Shown: piece after piece, positions 10,076 through 18,638 of the stretch
How the letters are laid out: the number at the start of each line of letters is the position of its first letter
Numbering within the stretch: position 1 is the first letter of the stretch
Source: Cupriavidus neocaledonicus
GTDB lineage: Bacteria > Pseudomonadota > Gammaproteobacteria > Burkholderiales > Burkholderiaceae
DNA length: 64,000 nucleotides
NCBI RefSeq assembly: GCF_000372525.1
Contig: NZ_AQUR01000096.1
Span: forward strand, 62,001-126,000
Direction of reading: 5' to 3'
Made by a program: the position numbers and the translations under genes
Notes under the pieces: generated by a model
Told to the model about the DNA's origin: nothing
The model's database searches: none
What the model saw: the letters and a program-made list of their open reading frames with translations, nothing else

Positions 10076-11231
10076 TCCTGACCTGCAGCGTCTCGTGGAC
10101 GATGGGTACGACATCAGCGTCGAAGGTGGTTACCTGATCGTCCACGGGGTACCTTACGTCACTAAGGACCGGGTCATCGGCTATGGAGCGTTGCTATCTG
10201 CTTACTCGGAGAGTTACGGGGTACCGAACGCAATCACTGACCATACAGTATTCTTCACGGGCACTGTTCCACATCGAGACGACGGTTCCTCCCTTCAGGA
10301 AGCTATGGTCGCCACTGTTTATCCCGTTCCCCAAAAGACGGCTGGGCGGGATGCGCTTTGCTATCTGTCGAACAAGCCAGAGCCGATCGGCGACATGCTT
10401 TGCTCGTATTACAACAAGCTAACGCACTACATCAACAAGCTTGAGACCTACGTAAGGGCCATCGATCCGAACGTGAGCGCCCGGAGGAAGGGCAGTTTTG
10501 CGCATAGAGACATACCCTCAGTTTTCCATTACCCGAACTCTGCAACGGCTCGGGCTGGCCTGGAAGCCTATGAAGCAAAACTGCAACTGAATAAGGTGGC
10601 GATCGTTGGCCTCGGTGGCACCGGTTCGTACATTCTCGACGGACTGGCGAAGACTTCCGTAGTAGAGATTCATTTGTACGATGGCGATGTCATTGAGCCT
10701 CACAATGCTTTTAGGGTGCCTGGTTCTATGCCGGTAGATATCGTATACGGCAAGCGCAAGAAGACCGAAGTACTCAAAGAGATATTTAGCCAATTCAGAG
10801 TCGGAATTCATAGCCATGCCGATAACGTGACCGCAGCAAACATTGATCAGTTGAATGACTGTCAGTTCGTCTTCATTGCGGTCGACCACGGCCCTTCCCG
10901 TGCTCTGATCGCAGGTCATCTCGCGGCGATGGGCATTCCGTTTATCGATGTGGGAATTGGGGTGGACAAGGTCGCCGAAGCAATGATGCTCCATGGCCGT
11001 GCGCGGGTATCGCTGATTACGTCAGAAACCCGACATCTTGTGAACACCCTGCCAACGGCAGACGACGCGGACGAGGCGATGTATGGGAATATCCAACTTG
11101 CAGAACTAAATTCGCTTAACGCTAACCTCGCGTTAATCCGCTACAAGCAACACCTGCAGTTCTTCACTGATGAAGAAAGACCAAATTCGATTAATTACAA
11201 GTGCTCGTGGAATCAGATTGCCCACCAATGA
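10050..11231 (+). CDS. ThiF/E1-like adenylyltransferase with N-terminal DUF6791-type domain
   Basis: A 393-aa protein. From residue 183 it has the E1/ThiF/MoeB nucleotide-binding fold: VAIVGLGGTGSYI (GxGGxG), the acidic strand end in LYDGDVIEPHNAFR, whose Arg is typical of the adenylation site, a lysine-bearing GKRKKTE helix, then IAVDHGPSR. The first 180 residues match the DUF6791-type region that is fused to such E1s and has been proposed to be E2-like; it contains CYLSNKP with Cys104. The usual E1 catalytic cysteine in the crossover loop is not apparent; Cys385 near the C-terminus is another candidate. It overlaps the ubiquitin-like gene upstream and the next gene by ATGA (11228-11231). 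Predicted to adenylate the C-terminus of the ubiquitin-like partner. Confidence 0.82.
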   Translation: MLVNRIAPNPDLQRLVDDGYDISVEGGYLIVHGVPYVTKDRVIGYGALLSAYSESYGVPNAITDHTVFFTGTVPHRDDGSSLQEAMVATVYPVPQKTAGRDALCYLSNKPEPIGDMLCSYYNKLTHYINKLETYVRAIDPNVSARRKGSFAHRDIPSVFHYPNSATARAGLEAYEAKLQLNKVAIVGLGGTGSYILDGLAKTSVVEIHLYDGDVIEPHNAFRVPGSMPVDIVYGKRKKTEVLKEIFSQFRVGIHSHADNVTAANIDQLNDCQFVFIAVDHGPSRALIAGHLAAMGIPFIDVGIGVDKVAEAMMLHGRARVSLITSETRHLVNTLPTADDADEAMYGNIQLAELNSLNANLALIRYKQHLQFFTDEERPNSINYKCSWNQIAHQ

Positions 11232-11659
11232 AGCTAAAAACGATCCGGCCGAATTATGTGAGTCAATTTCCTGCCAGTTTTGAAGAGGGTATCTTATATA
11301 TTAGTGAAGAGTTTGAGACTGCTGGCCACTTATGCTGTTGCGGTTGCGGGGAAAAGGTGATTACTCCCTTGAATCCTGTGAAATGGCAAATTCGAAAAGA
11401 CGGCGATAAAGTTAGTCTTTCTCCATCGATTGGTAACTGGAACTATGCATGCCAGTCGCACTATTGGATTTCGCAAAACCAGGTCGTCGAAGCTAAGAAA
11501 TTTGATCCCAAGACGATCCGGGCGGTGCAGCGCCGAGACCGTCGTGACATGACTCGATATATAGAGCGTACGAACGCCGCTGCGGCAGCCGCCAAGAAGC
11601 ACAAACCGAGCTTCGCGTCCAAGGTGAATGAATGGTTGAGAAGGCTGTTGGGTTCATAA
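11228..11659 (+). CDS. DUF6527-type zinc-binding protein
   Basis: A 143-aa protein starting at ATG 11228 inside the E1 stop (ATGA overlap). Its centre has HLCCCGCGEKVITPL, then a strand with VSLSPSIGNW and ACQSHYWI, a cysteine/histidine arrangement that would bind zinc in a treble-clef-like fold. The remainder is basic and helical, rich in Arg, Lys and Ala, ending VNEWLRRLLGS. DUF6527 proteins of this look are regularly encoded after multiubiquitin and E1-like genes, and I infer a role in the same pathway, perhaps as an E3-like or target-recognition part. That function has not been shown to my knowledge. Confidence in the family is moderate to good; in the role it is low. Confidence 0.75.
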   Translation: MKLKTIRPNYVSQFPASFEEGILYISEEFETAGHLCCCGCGEKVITPLNPVKWQIRKDGDKVSLSPSIGNWNYACQSHYWISQNQVVEAKKFDPKTIRAVQRRDRRDMTRYIERTNAAAAAAKKHKPSFASKVNEWLRRLLGS

Positions 11660-11677
11660 TTTTAAATGCCAAAAAAA

Positions 11678-11797
11678 TTATGCGCACGCTACTGCCGGAT
11701 AGGCTCGGGCTGAACGCTTGCAGCGGCAATATTCGGACAGCTCATCCTCACTAAGCGGCGCGGTCTCGAGCGCCATCCGGAACTTCGGCTGGACCAT
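11678..11797 (-). pseudogene. IS3-family transposase OrfA fragment
   Basis: A 39-codon minus-strand frame begins MVQPKFRMALETAPLSEDEL and continues SEYCRCKRSARAYP before a stop. The sequence SEDELSEYCR resembles the helix after the N-terminal domain of IS3-family OrfA proteins (usually ...LSEYCRRKGLYPEQ). The similarity breaks off after CRCK, so this is a short internal relic rather than a gene. No matching OrfB or terminal repeats are visible nearby. It marks past insertion-sequence activity between the two accessory operons. Confidence 0.55.
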
Positions 11798-12154
11798 TTA
11801 TCACTCCATTTTTTTGACGATGCCTGGTGCAAACCCCTCCGCTGCCCTCATTGAAGGACAACGGGGCTACAATCCTCCTGCGATGCAGAACCTGTAGACA
11901 GAAAAACGGGACAGGCCCGTATGCCGAAACTCTAGGGTCGCATCGACATGGAAGGAGAGAGGGGCAGATCTATTTCGATATCAAGACCAGGAATAGATCT
12001 GCCCCTTTTTTCTCTGATATTGAGTTTTGCAAGGCGGTTATACGTAGCTTCCAGCTGGTTGAGAACACTCGCCCCCTTATTGGCATAGGGTGCGTCTTTC
12101 AACGACTGATCGGTTCACTCGGGCCATGTCTCGAGCATGATCGAAGGGTGCAAT
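11798..12154. other. Gene-free spacer before the NERD-kinase-helicase gene
   Basis: About 360 bases with only short, unconvincing frames. It contains the large hairpin at 11960-12011, listed separately. The ribosome-binding sequence GAAGGG at 12143-12148 precedes the ATG at 12155. No clear -35/-10 pair was found. Confidence 0.5.
11960..12011 (+). terminator. Strong hairpin with T-run (terminator or mobile palindrome)
   Basis: Arm AGGGGCAGATCTATTC (11960-11975) pairs perfectly with 11991-12006 over 16 bp, with a 15-base loop, and is followed by a T-run. It lies 300 bases after the DUF6527 gene and 144 bases before the next operon, so it would insulate one from the other. The stem is long for a simple terminator, and GGGGCAGATCTATT-type ends are reminiscent of small interspersed palindromes, so a REP/MITE origin is possible. 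Confidence 0.75.
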
Positions 12155-15100
12155 ATGAAAATAACAAACAGCGGGCGGGGAATCCATCTACGGGAAATCC
12201 CGGGATTGGACAAGCTCAGGCAACTGCCAGACAACTGGCATGCATTCACGAACCTTGATCTCGCGCTTCCGGGCCGCGGCATGCGTGAAATCGACCTTGT
12301 GATGGTTCTCGAAGATCGGCTGTTGCTAATTGATCTGAAGGACTGGCTCGGGCCAGTCGTCAGCAAGGACGGAAATTGGTTCAACGGGAAGCGTGACTGT
12401 GGCCGCTCTCCGGTCCACAAGATCAACGAAAACGTCAGAGAACTGACATCCCTTCTGAGAAAGTTCATCACGGAGCAGAGCAAGGCAGGAGGCAGTTCCT
12501 CCAAGAAGTTGCCCTACCCTTGGATCGAAGGCGCTGTCGTTCTAACGCGAGCAAATGATCGATCAGGAGTATCAGGATCAGAAATTTCGCGCGTATTTAG
12601 CGTCGACCCTTTCATGCGTATGCTGCGAAATCGGGGAGAGCGCGATGCGCAGCTTGGTGAGTCGCCGTCAAGACATACAGACTTTACGACGCCGGAATGG
12701 ATCGCGCGCTTCCGCCACTTCTTCAACACCTCAACGGGAATATTTCAGGCTGGAACGCGTCGCTACGGCGGATTCCGTGCCAAGAACGACAGTCCTACTT
12801 TTGCCCATCGAGATGGCATCTTCACGGAGTTTGATGTCGATGAAGAGGGCGTTCAGATGTCGACCGGTCTGCTTCGACGTTGGGACTTCACCAAGGCAGA
12901 CACTCGATTCCAGGCCGAAGAAGGGCGAGCAACAATTGTGGGACGGGAGAAGTCAGTCATCGCCTGGCTTGATGACCGCAACCCCATCTGCGGTTCCTCG
13001 CTGCTAAAGCCGAAAGTCGATGACCCGGATCGGGGTGTCTCATATTGGGAGGTATTTGAAAAGCGCCGCCGCATGAAGAGGCTGGCGGAATACTGCGAAA
13101 CGGATTTCCAGAAATCAACGCCTGGTGAGCGCTTGGAGCTGGCGAGACAGATTCTCGCATCCGCAAAGCTGCTTCACGATCTTAAGGCAGCGCATCTGGA
13201 TATCGGGCCACATAGTATATGGCTCGAAGCTCCCACGACAGTCAGACTGTCGCATCTCATGGCCGCCTCGTTTCCGGAGATCGAGTCCATGGGAAGTGCT
13301 CGGTTCCAGTTTCTTTCCAGCTCCACGGTTCCGGAGGATGTGCTTGGCGGTGAGGTGAACCCTCTGCGCAAGGACGTCTTCCTTTTGGGCTGCGTAGTGC
13401 ATGCATTGTTGTTTGGCGAGCTTCCAGCAGGGAGTCCACCTGACTGGGACGCTAAGGTCGACCGTGATGGACTCTTCACGACGCTCCATCCATGGTTTGC
13501 TCGCTCGCTCGACATCGACAAGAACGCGAGATTTGCAGACGCGTCTGAAATGCTCGACGCCTTTAACGCTGCCGCGTCGTCCGGATCAGGCGAAAAGTCC
13601 GTTATCGAGGGGCTGGATAGATTCCTCACGCTGAAGTCACAACGCCAAGTGTTTCAGGCCTACCCTGAATCGGAGCTGATACAGGAGGATCAACGGGTCG
13701 CAATCTGGCGCACGGATAGCTCGGATGGCCCCCGTGTGGTCAAACTCTGGAAAGGCACGGCGATCGGCGACCTAAAACGCGAGGCTTCGCGGATTCTGGC
13801 GTTCCTTGAGCGGGCGGAGGCGCACATCGAGTCGCCGGTCCCTGGAACTGTAGTGCTCCATAACGTTCACTGGACTGGCGATGCCATTGTGCTTGTACAG
13901 GATCTTGTCGAGGGGCCCACTCTTCTCGACGAAATCGAGCAGAAGAGCCAGCTTTCCGATCCCGTCCAGGCCCTACGCTTTTTCCGTGAACTGGCTGACG
14001 TCGTAAACGTTCTGCATGACAGGTCACTCGCTCATGGGGATCTGAAACCTGCGAATATCGTCGTTTCCTCGCGTGACGATGCTGCCGAATTTCACCCGGT
14101 ACTGATCGATCTGCTTGACTTTTCCCCCCGCGCTGATGGTGAGCGCCTGTCAAAGGCCTACGCTCCATCCTCCGGCGGAAGGTTTGAACGAGACCGGTTT
14201 GCCGTCACCAGGATGGTCGAGGAAGTCATTGGGACCCAACAGATCAAAGGGGATATCTGGGCGGACATCGCACGTGCAATCGATCAATGCCGAATCGGTC
14301 CGCCCGAAAATTCCACGTTGTTGCCACTGATGGAGGCTCTTGACCGCGCCCTGAACCCGGCGGACCCGACCGTCACACCGAGCACCATCGAAGTGTCCAT
14401 CGTGGGAGCCGACGCCGGTCATATGCTTCCGGACGAAGGAGTGTACTGGCTCTCGCGATTCGGGAGCGATGTGTATCTTCGCGGAGCAACTGAAAGACTC
14501 GAGATCCGTCTCGACTCTACGGGCAAACCTTTGATGGCACGGCGCGTGCAATTGAGCCAGGGCGCGATTCAGCGTCATAGGCGATTTGAGCGCTCGTCGT
14601 TTGCTGGGATCGTGGTCGTCAGGAACGAATTGAACGATCTCGCCTCGATCGAGACTCTTCTTTTGAGACCAGAGGTCGCTGCGGCCCTAGAACATGGCGG
14701 AGTGGCTAACAAGCCGGACGACCGGGAGGAAGGCGAAGCGGAAGGAACGCAGACCGAGGCTCAAGAAGACGAAATCGCCGAGCAACTCATGGTTGCTCCG
14801 GTTACTCCTTCATCTCTGGACGTTCGGCAGCTGTGGCGGCGCATGGTGGACATCGAGGCGGAACTCAAGACGGAGGCAATCTGCCTAGCTGACAGCTCGT
14901 TCCGACAGGACGTGAACCGTCATGTTGTCCCAATCCAACTCGCAGCGGGAGAGTTCGACTTCGATCGGGGTGATACCGTCGGTGTGGAGCGTCAGGACAT
15001 GAAGGGTCGCTGGACAAGAATTGGTATGCTCGATATCGCGGCATCGACCGCTGAGTTCATAGCGATAGACAGCTGGATCAGCGGGGGCCGCGCGGCATTG

Positions 15101-17209
15101 GTTGCCGACGGAAGCAGACTTCGATTCCAGAGCCGTTACGAGAACACTAGCCGAGAACGGCGAGAGGCGGCAACTACTCGTATCTTGCAGGCGGCGGCCG
15201 CCGCGCCTGGCCTATTCGAAGTCTTCCAGCCTGCGTCCGGCGCCGTCGCCCGTCGCATTTCCTGTGACATCGACGAAGCAGAAGTGGAGGCGCGATACAG
15301 TTTCAACCCAGTACAGACCAGGGCGTTTACAAGCATTCTCCAAAGCCGACCTGTTGGGCTGTTGCAAGGCCCGCCTGGAACAGGCAAGACCCGCTTCATT
15401 GGCGCACTTGTGCACTACGCACTAACCCATGGTCTTGCACGCAATGTATTACTTGCCAGCCAGTCACACGAAGCGGTCAATAATGCAGCGGAAGCAGTCC
15501 TTGATCTATTCGGAGCTGACCGCGACTCTCTCAGCCTCATTCGCGTCGGGCACGAGGGCTCAGTTTCGGAATTGCTGAAGCCGCATCACGTTGCGCGCGT
15601 GGAACGAGCCTACAAGGATCGTTTTACAGCTACTCGCGGACAGCGGCTGCGTGTGATATCGAAGGCGATCGGTCTCGACGAGCGGATCTCGGAGCTTGTG
15701 CTCTGGTTCGAGGATGCCGTAAGTCCGGTGCTATCAAGGATCTCCCAGCTTGCGGGCGAAAACTCAGAGCAAACGCAGAGACTCCACTCTCTCATCAGCA
15801 CGGTAGAGCAGCAACTGTCCGCGCGCGACATCATGCTTGATTGTTCGCATGTTGCCCCCGAACAGGTCGAAGACGTTGTCACAAACCTATTCCTGTCGGA
15901 ACTACCTGTGGCGCTGGCCGCAAAAGTCGAGAAGTTCCGCCACGTTGTTCAACTGGCACGCGACGTCGTCGGCAGCGTTTCGACATGGCATAGGAGTTTC
16001 GAGACATTTCTTGCGGGCACACGACAGGTCGTTGCGGGTACTTGCGTGGGGCTGGGACGTACCTCTCTTGGCCTCACGAAGACAGCATTCGATCTCGTGA
16101 TTGTCGACGAAGCAGCGCGATGCACGTCCAGTGAGCTTGCAGTGCCTATACAAGCCGGCAAATGGGTCGTCCTCGTTGGCGACCAAGCGCAGCTCGAGCC
16201 GTTGCACTCTGCAATGGTGGTGCAGTCCGTTGCTGAAGAATTGGGTATTCCAATGCAAGAGGTAGCGCGTAGCGACTTCGAAAGGGTATTTGATTCAGCC
16301 TATGGCAGAACGGCTGGATCTACAATTACCAAGCAATACCGCATGCTTCCGTCCATTGGCCGCATCGTATCTAGGGCGTTTTACGGAGGTGAGCTTGTTC
16401 ACGGTCGAAGCGAAGCATTGATCGACGAAGATGCGATGCCCGCGGAGTTGAAGACGCCGTTGACGTGGGTTAGCACGGATGCGCTAGGTCGTGACGCTCA
16501 TCAGCGCACGCCAGCGGAGCGTCGAGGAAGCCTCGTAAACCATGTTGAAGCGGAAGCCATCGTCACGCTGATCAAGCGTTGGGCCGCGCATGAGCCTTTT
16601 CTGACATGGCTAGCGACAAGGCCCAAGCAGACTCCGACAATTGGCGTTATCTGCGCCTACGCGGCTCAACGCGACCTCATATGGAAGAGGGTCCAAGCGG
16701 AAAACCTGCCAGAGGCAGTGCGACGATCGCTGAAGGTCGACACAATCGACAGCTACCAAGGGAAGGAAAATCTCATCGTATTGCTGTCCCTAGTCCGGAA
16801 CAACTCGGATGGACCATTGGAGCAGGGCGCGCCAACGATCGCTCCTGGCTTCATGGCCCGACGCAACCGGATCAACGTCGCACTGAGCCGCGCGATGGAT
16901 CGTCTAGTAATAGTTGGGGCGCTAAGGGGATGGCGTCAGACCATTCACTTGCTCAGGTTGCCGCAGCATTCGCTGATGAAATGGATCGTGGGGAGGCAAC
17001 TGTCCTTAATGCAGGTGAACTTATCGAGGCACCGTCATCTGCAACGACGAAAGCAACGAGGGATGCAGCTCGAAGTAACAGGCCGAACGCCCGATCGGAG
17101 GTGGCGCAATGACCGGAGAGAAGCGAAGCATTCTGACCCTGCCCAACAAAAGAGGCGGCGAGACAAGCGAATCGTTGGAGGAAAAGAGCGTATCTATTGG
17201 TCTTTTTGA
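12155..17209 (+). CDS. NERD nuclease-pseudokinase-kinase-SF1 helicase fusion (PglW/Mokosh-like)
   Basis: A 1684-aa multidomain protein starting at ATG 12155 behind GAAGGG. Order: NERD nuclease-like domain (residues 1-110; Asp47 and the Asp60-Leu-Lys62 pair); a kinase-like module with degenerate catalytic loop HLDIGPHS at 347 and a later DVFLLGCVVHALLFGELP; a second kinase module with intact HGDLKPAN at 627; and a COG1112-type SF1 helicase with Walker A GPPGTGKT from residue 1072, DEAA at 1318, GDQAQLEPL, TKQYRMLPS, DSYQGKE and NRINVALSRAMDR. PglW of BREX type 2 shares NERD plus kinase; Mokosh type I shares kinase plus COG1112 helicase. An antiphage role is inferred. The last 95 or so residues look out of frame: see the frameshift finding. 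If corrected, the gene would end at 17112, overlapping the partner by ATGA. Confidence 0.82.
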   Translation: MKITNSGRGIHLREIPGLDKLRQLPDNWHAFTNLDLALPGRGMREIDLVMVLEDRLLLIDLKDWLGPVVSKDGNWFNGKRDCGRSPVHKINENVRELTSLLRKFITEQSKAGGSSSKKLPYPWIEGAVVLTRANDRSGVSGSEISRVFSVDPFMRMLRNRGERDAQLGESPSRHTDFTTPEWIARFRHFFNTSTGIFQAGTRRYGGFRAKNDSPTFAHRDGIFTEFDVDEEGVQMSTGLLRRWDFTKADTRFQAEEGRATIVGREKSVIAWLDDRNPICGSSLLKPKVDDPDRGVSYWEVFEKRRRMKRLAEYCETDFQKSTPGERLELARQILASAKLLHDLKAAHLDIGPHSIWLEAPTTVRLSHLMAASFPEIESMGSARFQFLSSSTVPEDVLGGEVNPLRKDVFLLGCVVHALLFGELPAGSPPDWDAKVDRDGLFTTLHPWFARSLDIDKNARFADASEMLDAFNAAASSGSGEKSVIEGLDRFLTLKSQRQVFQAYPESELIQEDQRVAIWRTDSSDGPRVVKLWKGTAIGDLKREASRILAFLERAEAHIESPVPGTVVLHNVHWTGDAIVLVQDLVEGPTLLDEIEQKSQLSDPVQALRFFRELADVVNVLHDRSLAHGDLKPANIVVSSRDDAAEFHPVLIDLLDFSPRADGERLSKAYAPSSGGRFERDRFAVTRMVEEVIGTQQIKGDIWADIARAIDQCRIGPPENSTLLPLMEALDRALNPADPTVTPSTIEVSIVGADAGHMLPDEGVYWLSRFGSDVYLRGATERLEIRLDSTGKPLMARRVQLSQGAIQRHRRFERSSFAGIVVVRNELNDLASIETLLLRPEVAAALEHGGVANKPDDREEGEAEGTQTEAQEDEIAEQLMVAPVTPSSLDVRQLWRRMVDIEAELKTEAICLADSSFRQDVNRHVVPIQLAAGEFDFDRGDTVGVERQDMKGRWTRIGMLDIAASTAEFIAIDSWISGGRAALVADGSRLRFQSRYENTSRERREAATTRILQAAAAAPGLFEVFQPASGAVARRISCDIDEAEVEARYSFNPVQTRAFTSILQSRPVGLLQGPPGTGKTRFIGALVHYALTHGLARNVLLASQSHEAVNNAAEAVLDLFGADRDSLSLIRVGHEGSVSELLKPHHVARVERAYKDRFTATRGQRLRVISKAIGLDERISELVLWFEDAVSPVLSRISQLAGENSEQTQRLHSLISTVEQQLSARDIMLDCSHVAPEQVEDVVTNLFLSELPVALAAKVEKFRHVVQLARDVVGSVSTWHRSFETFLAGTRQVVAGTCVGLGRTSLGLTKTAFDLVIVDEAARCTSSELAVPIQAGKWVVLVGDQAQLEPLHSAMVVQSVAEELGIPMQEVARSDFERVFDSAYGRTAGSTITKQYRMLPSIGRIVSRAFYGGELVHGRSEALIDEDAMPAELKTPLTWVSTDALGRDAHQRTPAERRGSLVNHVEAEAIVTLIKRWAAHEPFLTWLATRPKQTPTIGVICAYAAQRDLIWKRVQAENLPEAVRRSLKVDTIDSYQGKENLIVLLSLVRNNSDGPLEQGAPTIAPGFMARRNRINVALSRAMDRLVIVGALRGWRQTIHLLRLPQHSLMKWIVGRQLSLMQVNLSRHRHLQRRKQRGMQLEVTGRTPDRRWRNDRREAKHSDPAQQKRRRDKRIVGGKERIYWSF

Positions 17210-18638
17210 TCTCCTTCTTCCCGGCCGGCAGTTTATTGTTCATCATAAGGTTGCGGAGGTGGGCCAGGTATCGCTGACAACGGAGTTCCTTTTGCGTCTA
17301 CTGTATTCCGTCGATGGCCTCGAGGAAGAGCAGATCGCCCAATTCTTTGGATTCAATGCAACCGAAATGTCCTTTGCCGTAAACGAAGCGGAGGCTCGGG
17401 ATTTCGTCGAACGTCAGGATGGATGTGTCTGGTTGTCGGACGCCGGTTACGCCCTCTTCAAAGATAGTGATAGGCCGCAAATCTTCGAGGTACTCAAGCG
17501 TAGTGAAAAGGCCGGCTTCGATCTGCTGTCGATGGCGCCATGTGAACGAGACAATCTATCGGATTTTGAGCGTGCTTTACCTGAACTGGATATTGTGGAT
17601 GCTGGTCGAGTGGGTATGGCCTCTCAGGAGGTACCGGATGCATTCCGACGGCACTATCGAGATTTTGTAGGGCGCAAGGATCGCGATGTAGCCGCTGGAG
17701 TTAGGCGTTCGCTCTATTCAATAGATGAGGTCATTCCTGCGGATCGATTCTCCTCTGTGGTTCCCGTTCTGGCCGTAGCGAACGTCTTGAAGCCAGGTGA
17801 GCCGGCTGCGGTACTCGAAGCCTGGCGCAACGGGCATGAACTCGAAGATCGCGGATCAGTAGTTCATTCGGTCGCAACATTCATCGATAATCTGAAGACA
17901 GTTCGGCAAACCGAGGATGAGCGAGCCTATCGACTACTGCTCGAGATCGCGCCCGACTATCTTAAGGAGTATCGAACGCGTGACGGTCTAAGCGTGAATC
18001 GATTCTTCAAGGAAACTGCTTCTCGCGCGGGTGAGTTGCGGGCCGACCGTCGCACTGTGGGTATCGTAGGGCCGCTATATTCGCCGGAGAATATCGAGCG
18101 GATTCGGAATGCCCTGGAATATTCATCCGATCCAGGGAGCGATGGCCGTGCAGGCGACCCGGTGTGGGTTGTTCCCGGCAGCCCGGTTTGGGGTGCGTCC
18201 AGGGCGCTGCTCACACTTTTGGATAGCGTCGCGCAGGCTTGCTACCCGGGGTCAGTAGCCTCGAAAACAGCCATTGCCGTCCTGCGCGACCGATCGCAGA
18301 AGCATCTCAGGAAGGCATTCAATCAGGTAGTTATCCGTTCAGACGATGGCGAGATTCCCTCATCGCTGGAGATTCTGCTGGTTCCGCACCGGGTGGTGGC
18401 AGTTGTGGTGAACGCACCGATTGGACTAGGCCGGGGCTTTCCTGTACCTCTTGGAGTTCTCAGCTTCGAGCAGGAGGTGGTCCGACGTGCTCATGAATTT
18501 CTCGAAGGCAAGCTGCGTACTCGAACTCTGGACTCAGGCGAGCAAATTGACTGGCATGCCCTGTTGCTTTGGGAGGAATCATCGCAGCAGGAACCTGCCA
18601 CTGGCCCAGCCCGACCGGGATCGCCTGAGACGACGTGA
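17109..18638 (+). CDS. Unrecognised 509-aa partner of the NERD-kinase-helicase protein
   Basis: I do not recognise this family. The N-terminal region (about residues 30-130) alternates short helices and strands in a way compatible with two winged-helix units (EEEQIAQFFGFNATEMSFAV, then a short hairpin with CVWLSDAGYALF). The middle is helical with DYLKEYRTRDGLSVNRFF. The C-terminal half has hydrophobic strands such as VGIVGPLYSPE, VVAVVVNAPIGLG and IDWHALLLWEE. A PLD HxKxxxxD motif, expected in a Mokosh type I partner, was looked for and not found. There are no membrane segments. The start ATG lies within the upstream frame, and ATGA coupling would exist with the frame-corrected upstream gene. 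Its function is probably tied to that protein. Confidence 0.7.
   Translation: MTGEKRSILTLPNKRGGETSESLEEKSVSIGLFDLLLPGRQFIVHHKVAEVGQVSLTTEFLLRLLYSVDGLEEEQIAQFFGFNATEMSFAVNEAEARDFVERQDGCVWLSDAGYALFKDSDRPQIFEVLKRSEKAGFDLLSMAPCERDNLSDFERALPELDIVDAGRVGMASQEVPDAFRRHYRDFVGRKDRDVAAGVRRSLYSIDEVIPADRFSSVVPVLAVANVLKPGEPAAVLEAWRNGHELEDRGSVVHSVATFIDNLKTVRQTEDERAYRLLLEIAPDYLKEYRTRDGLSVNRFFKETASRAGELRADRRTVGIVGPLYSPENIERIRNALEYSSDPGSDGRAGDPVWVVPGSPVWGASRALLTLLDSVAQACYPGSVASKTAIAVLRDRSQKHLRKAFNQVVIRSDDGEIPSSLEILLVPHRVVAVVVNAPIGLGRGFPVPLGVLSFEQEVVRRAHEFLEGKLRTRTLDSGEQIDWHALLLWEESSQQEPATGPARPGSPETT

Noticed and set aside
11827..12258. 143-codon plus-strand frame before the NERD gene
   Set aside because: Runs across a perfect terminator-like hairpin and overlaps the NERD coding start; translation has no domain.
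12155..17209. Calling the locus BREX type 2 from its PglW-like domains
   Set aside because: None of pglX, pglY, pglZ or brxD is present nearby, and the fused SF1 helicase is not part of PglW.
17109..18638. Calling the 509-aa protein a PLD nuclease because of the Mokosh-like context
   Set aside because: No HxKxxxxD motif could be found, so context alone does not justify that name.
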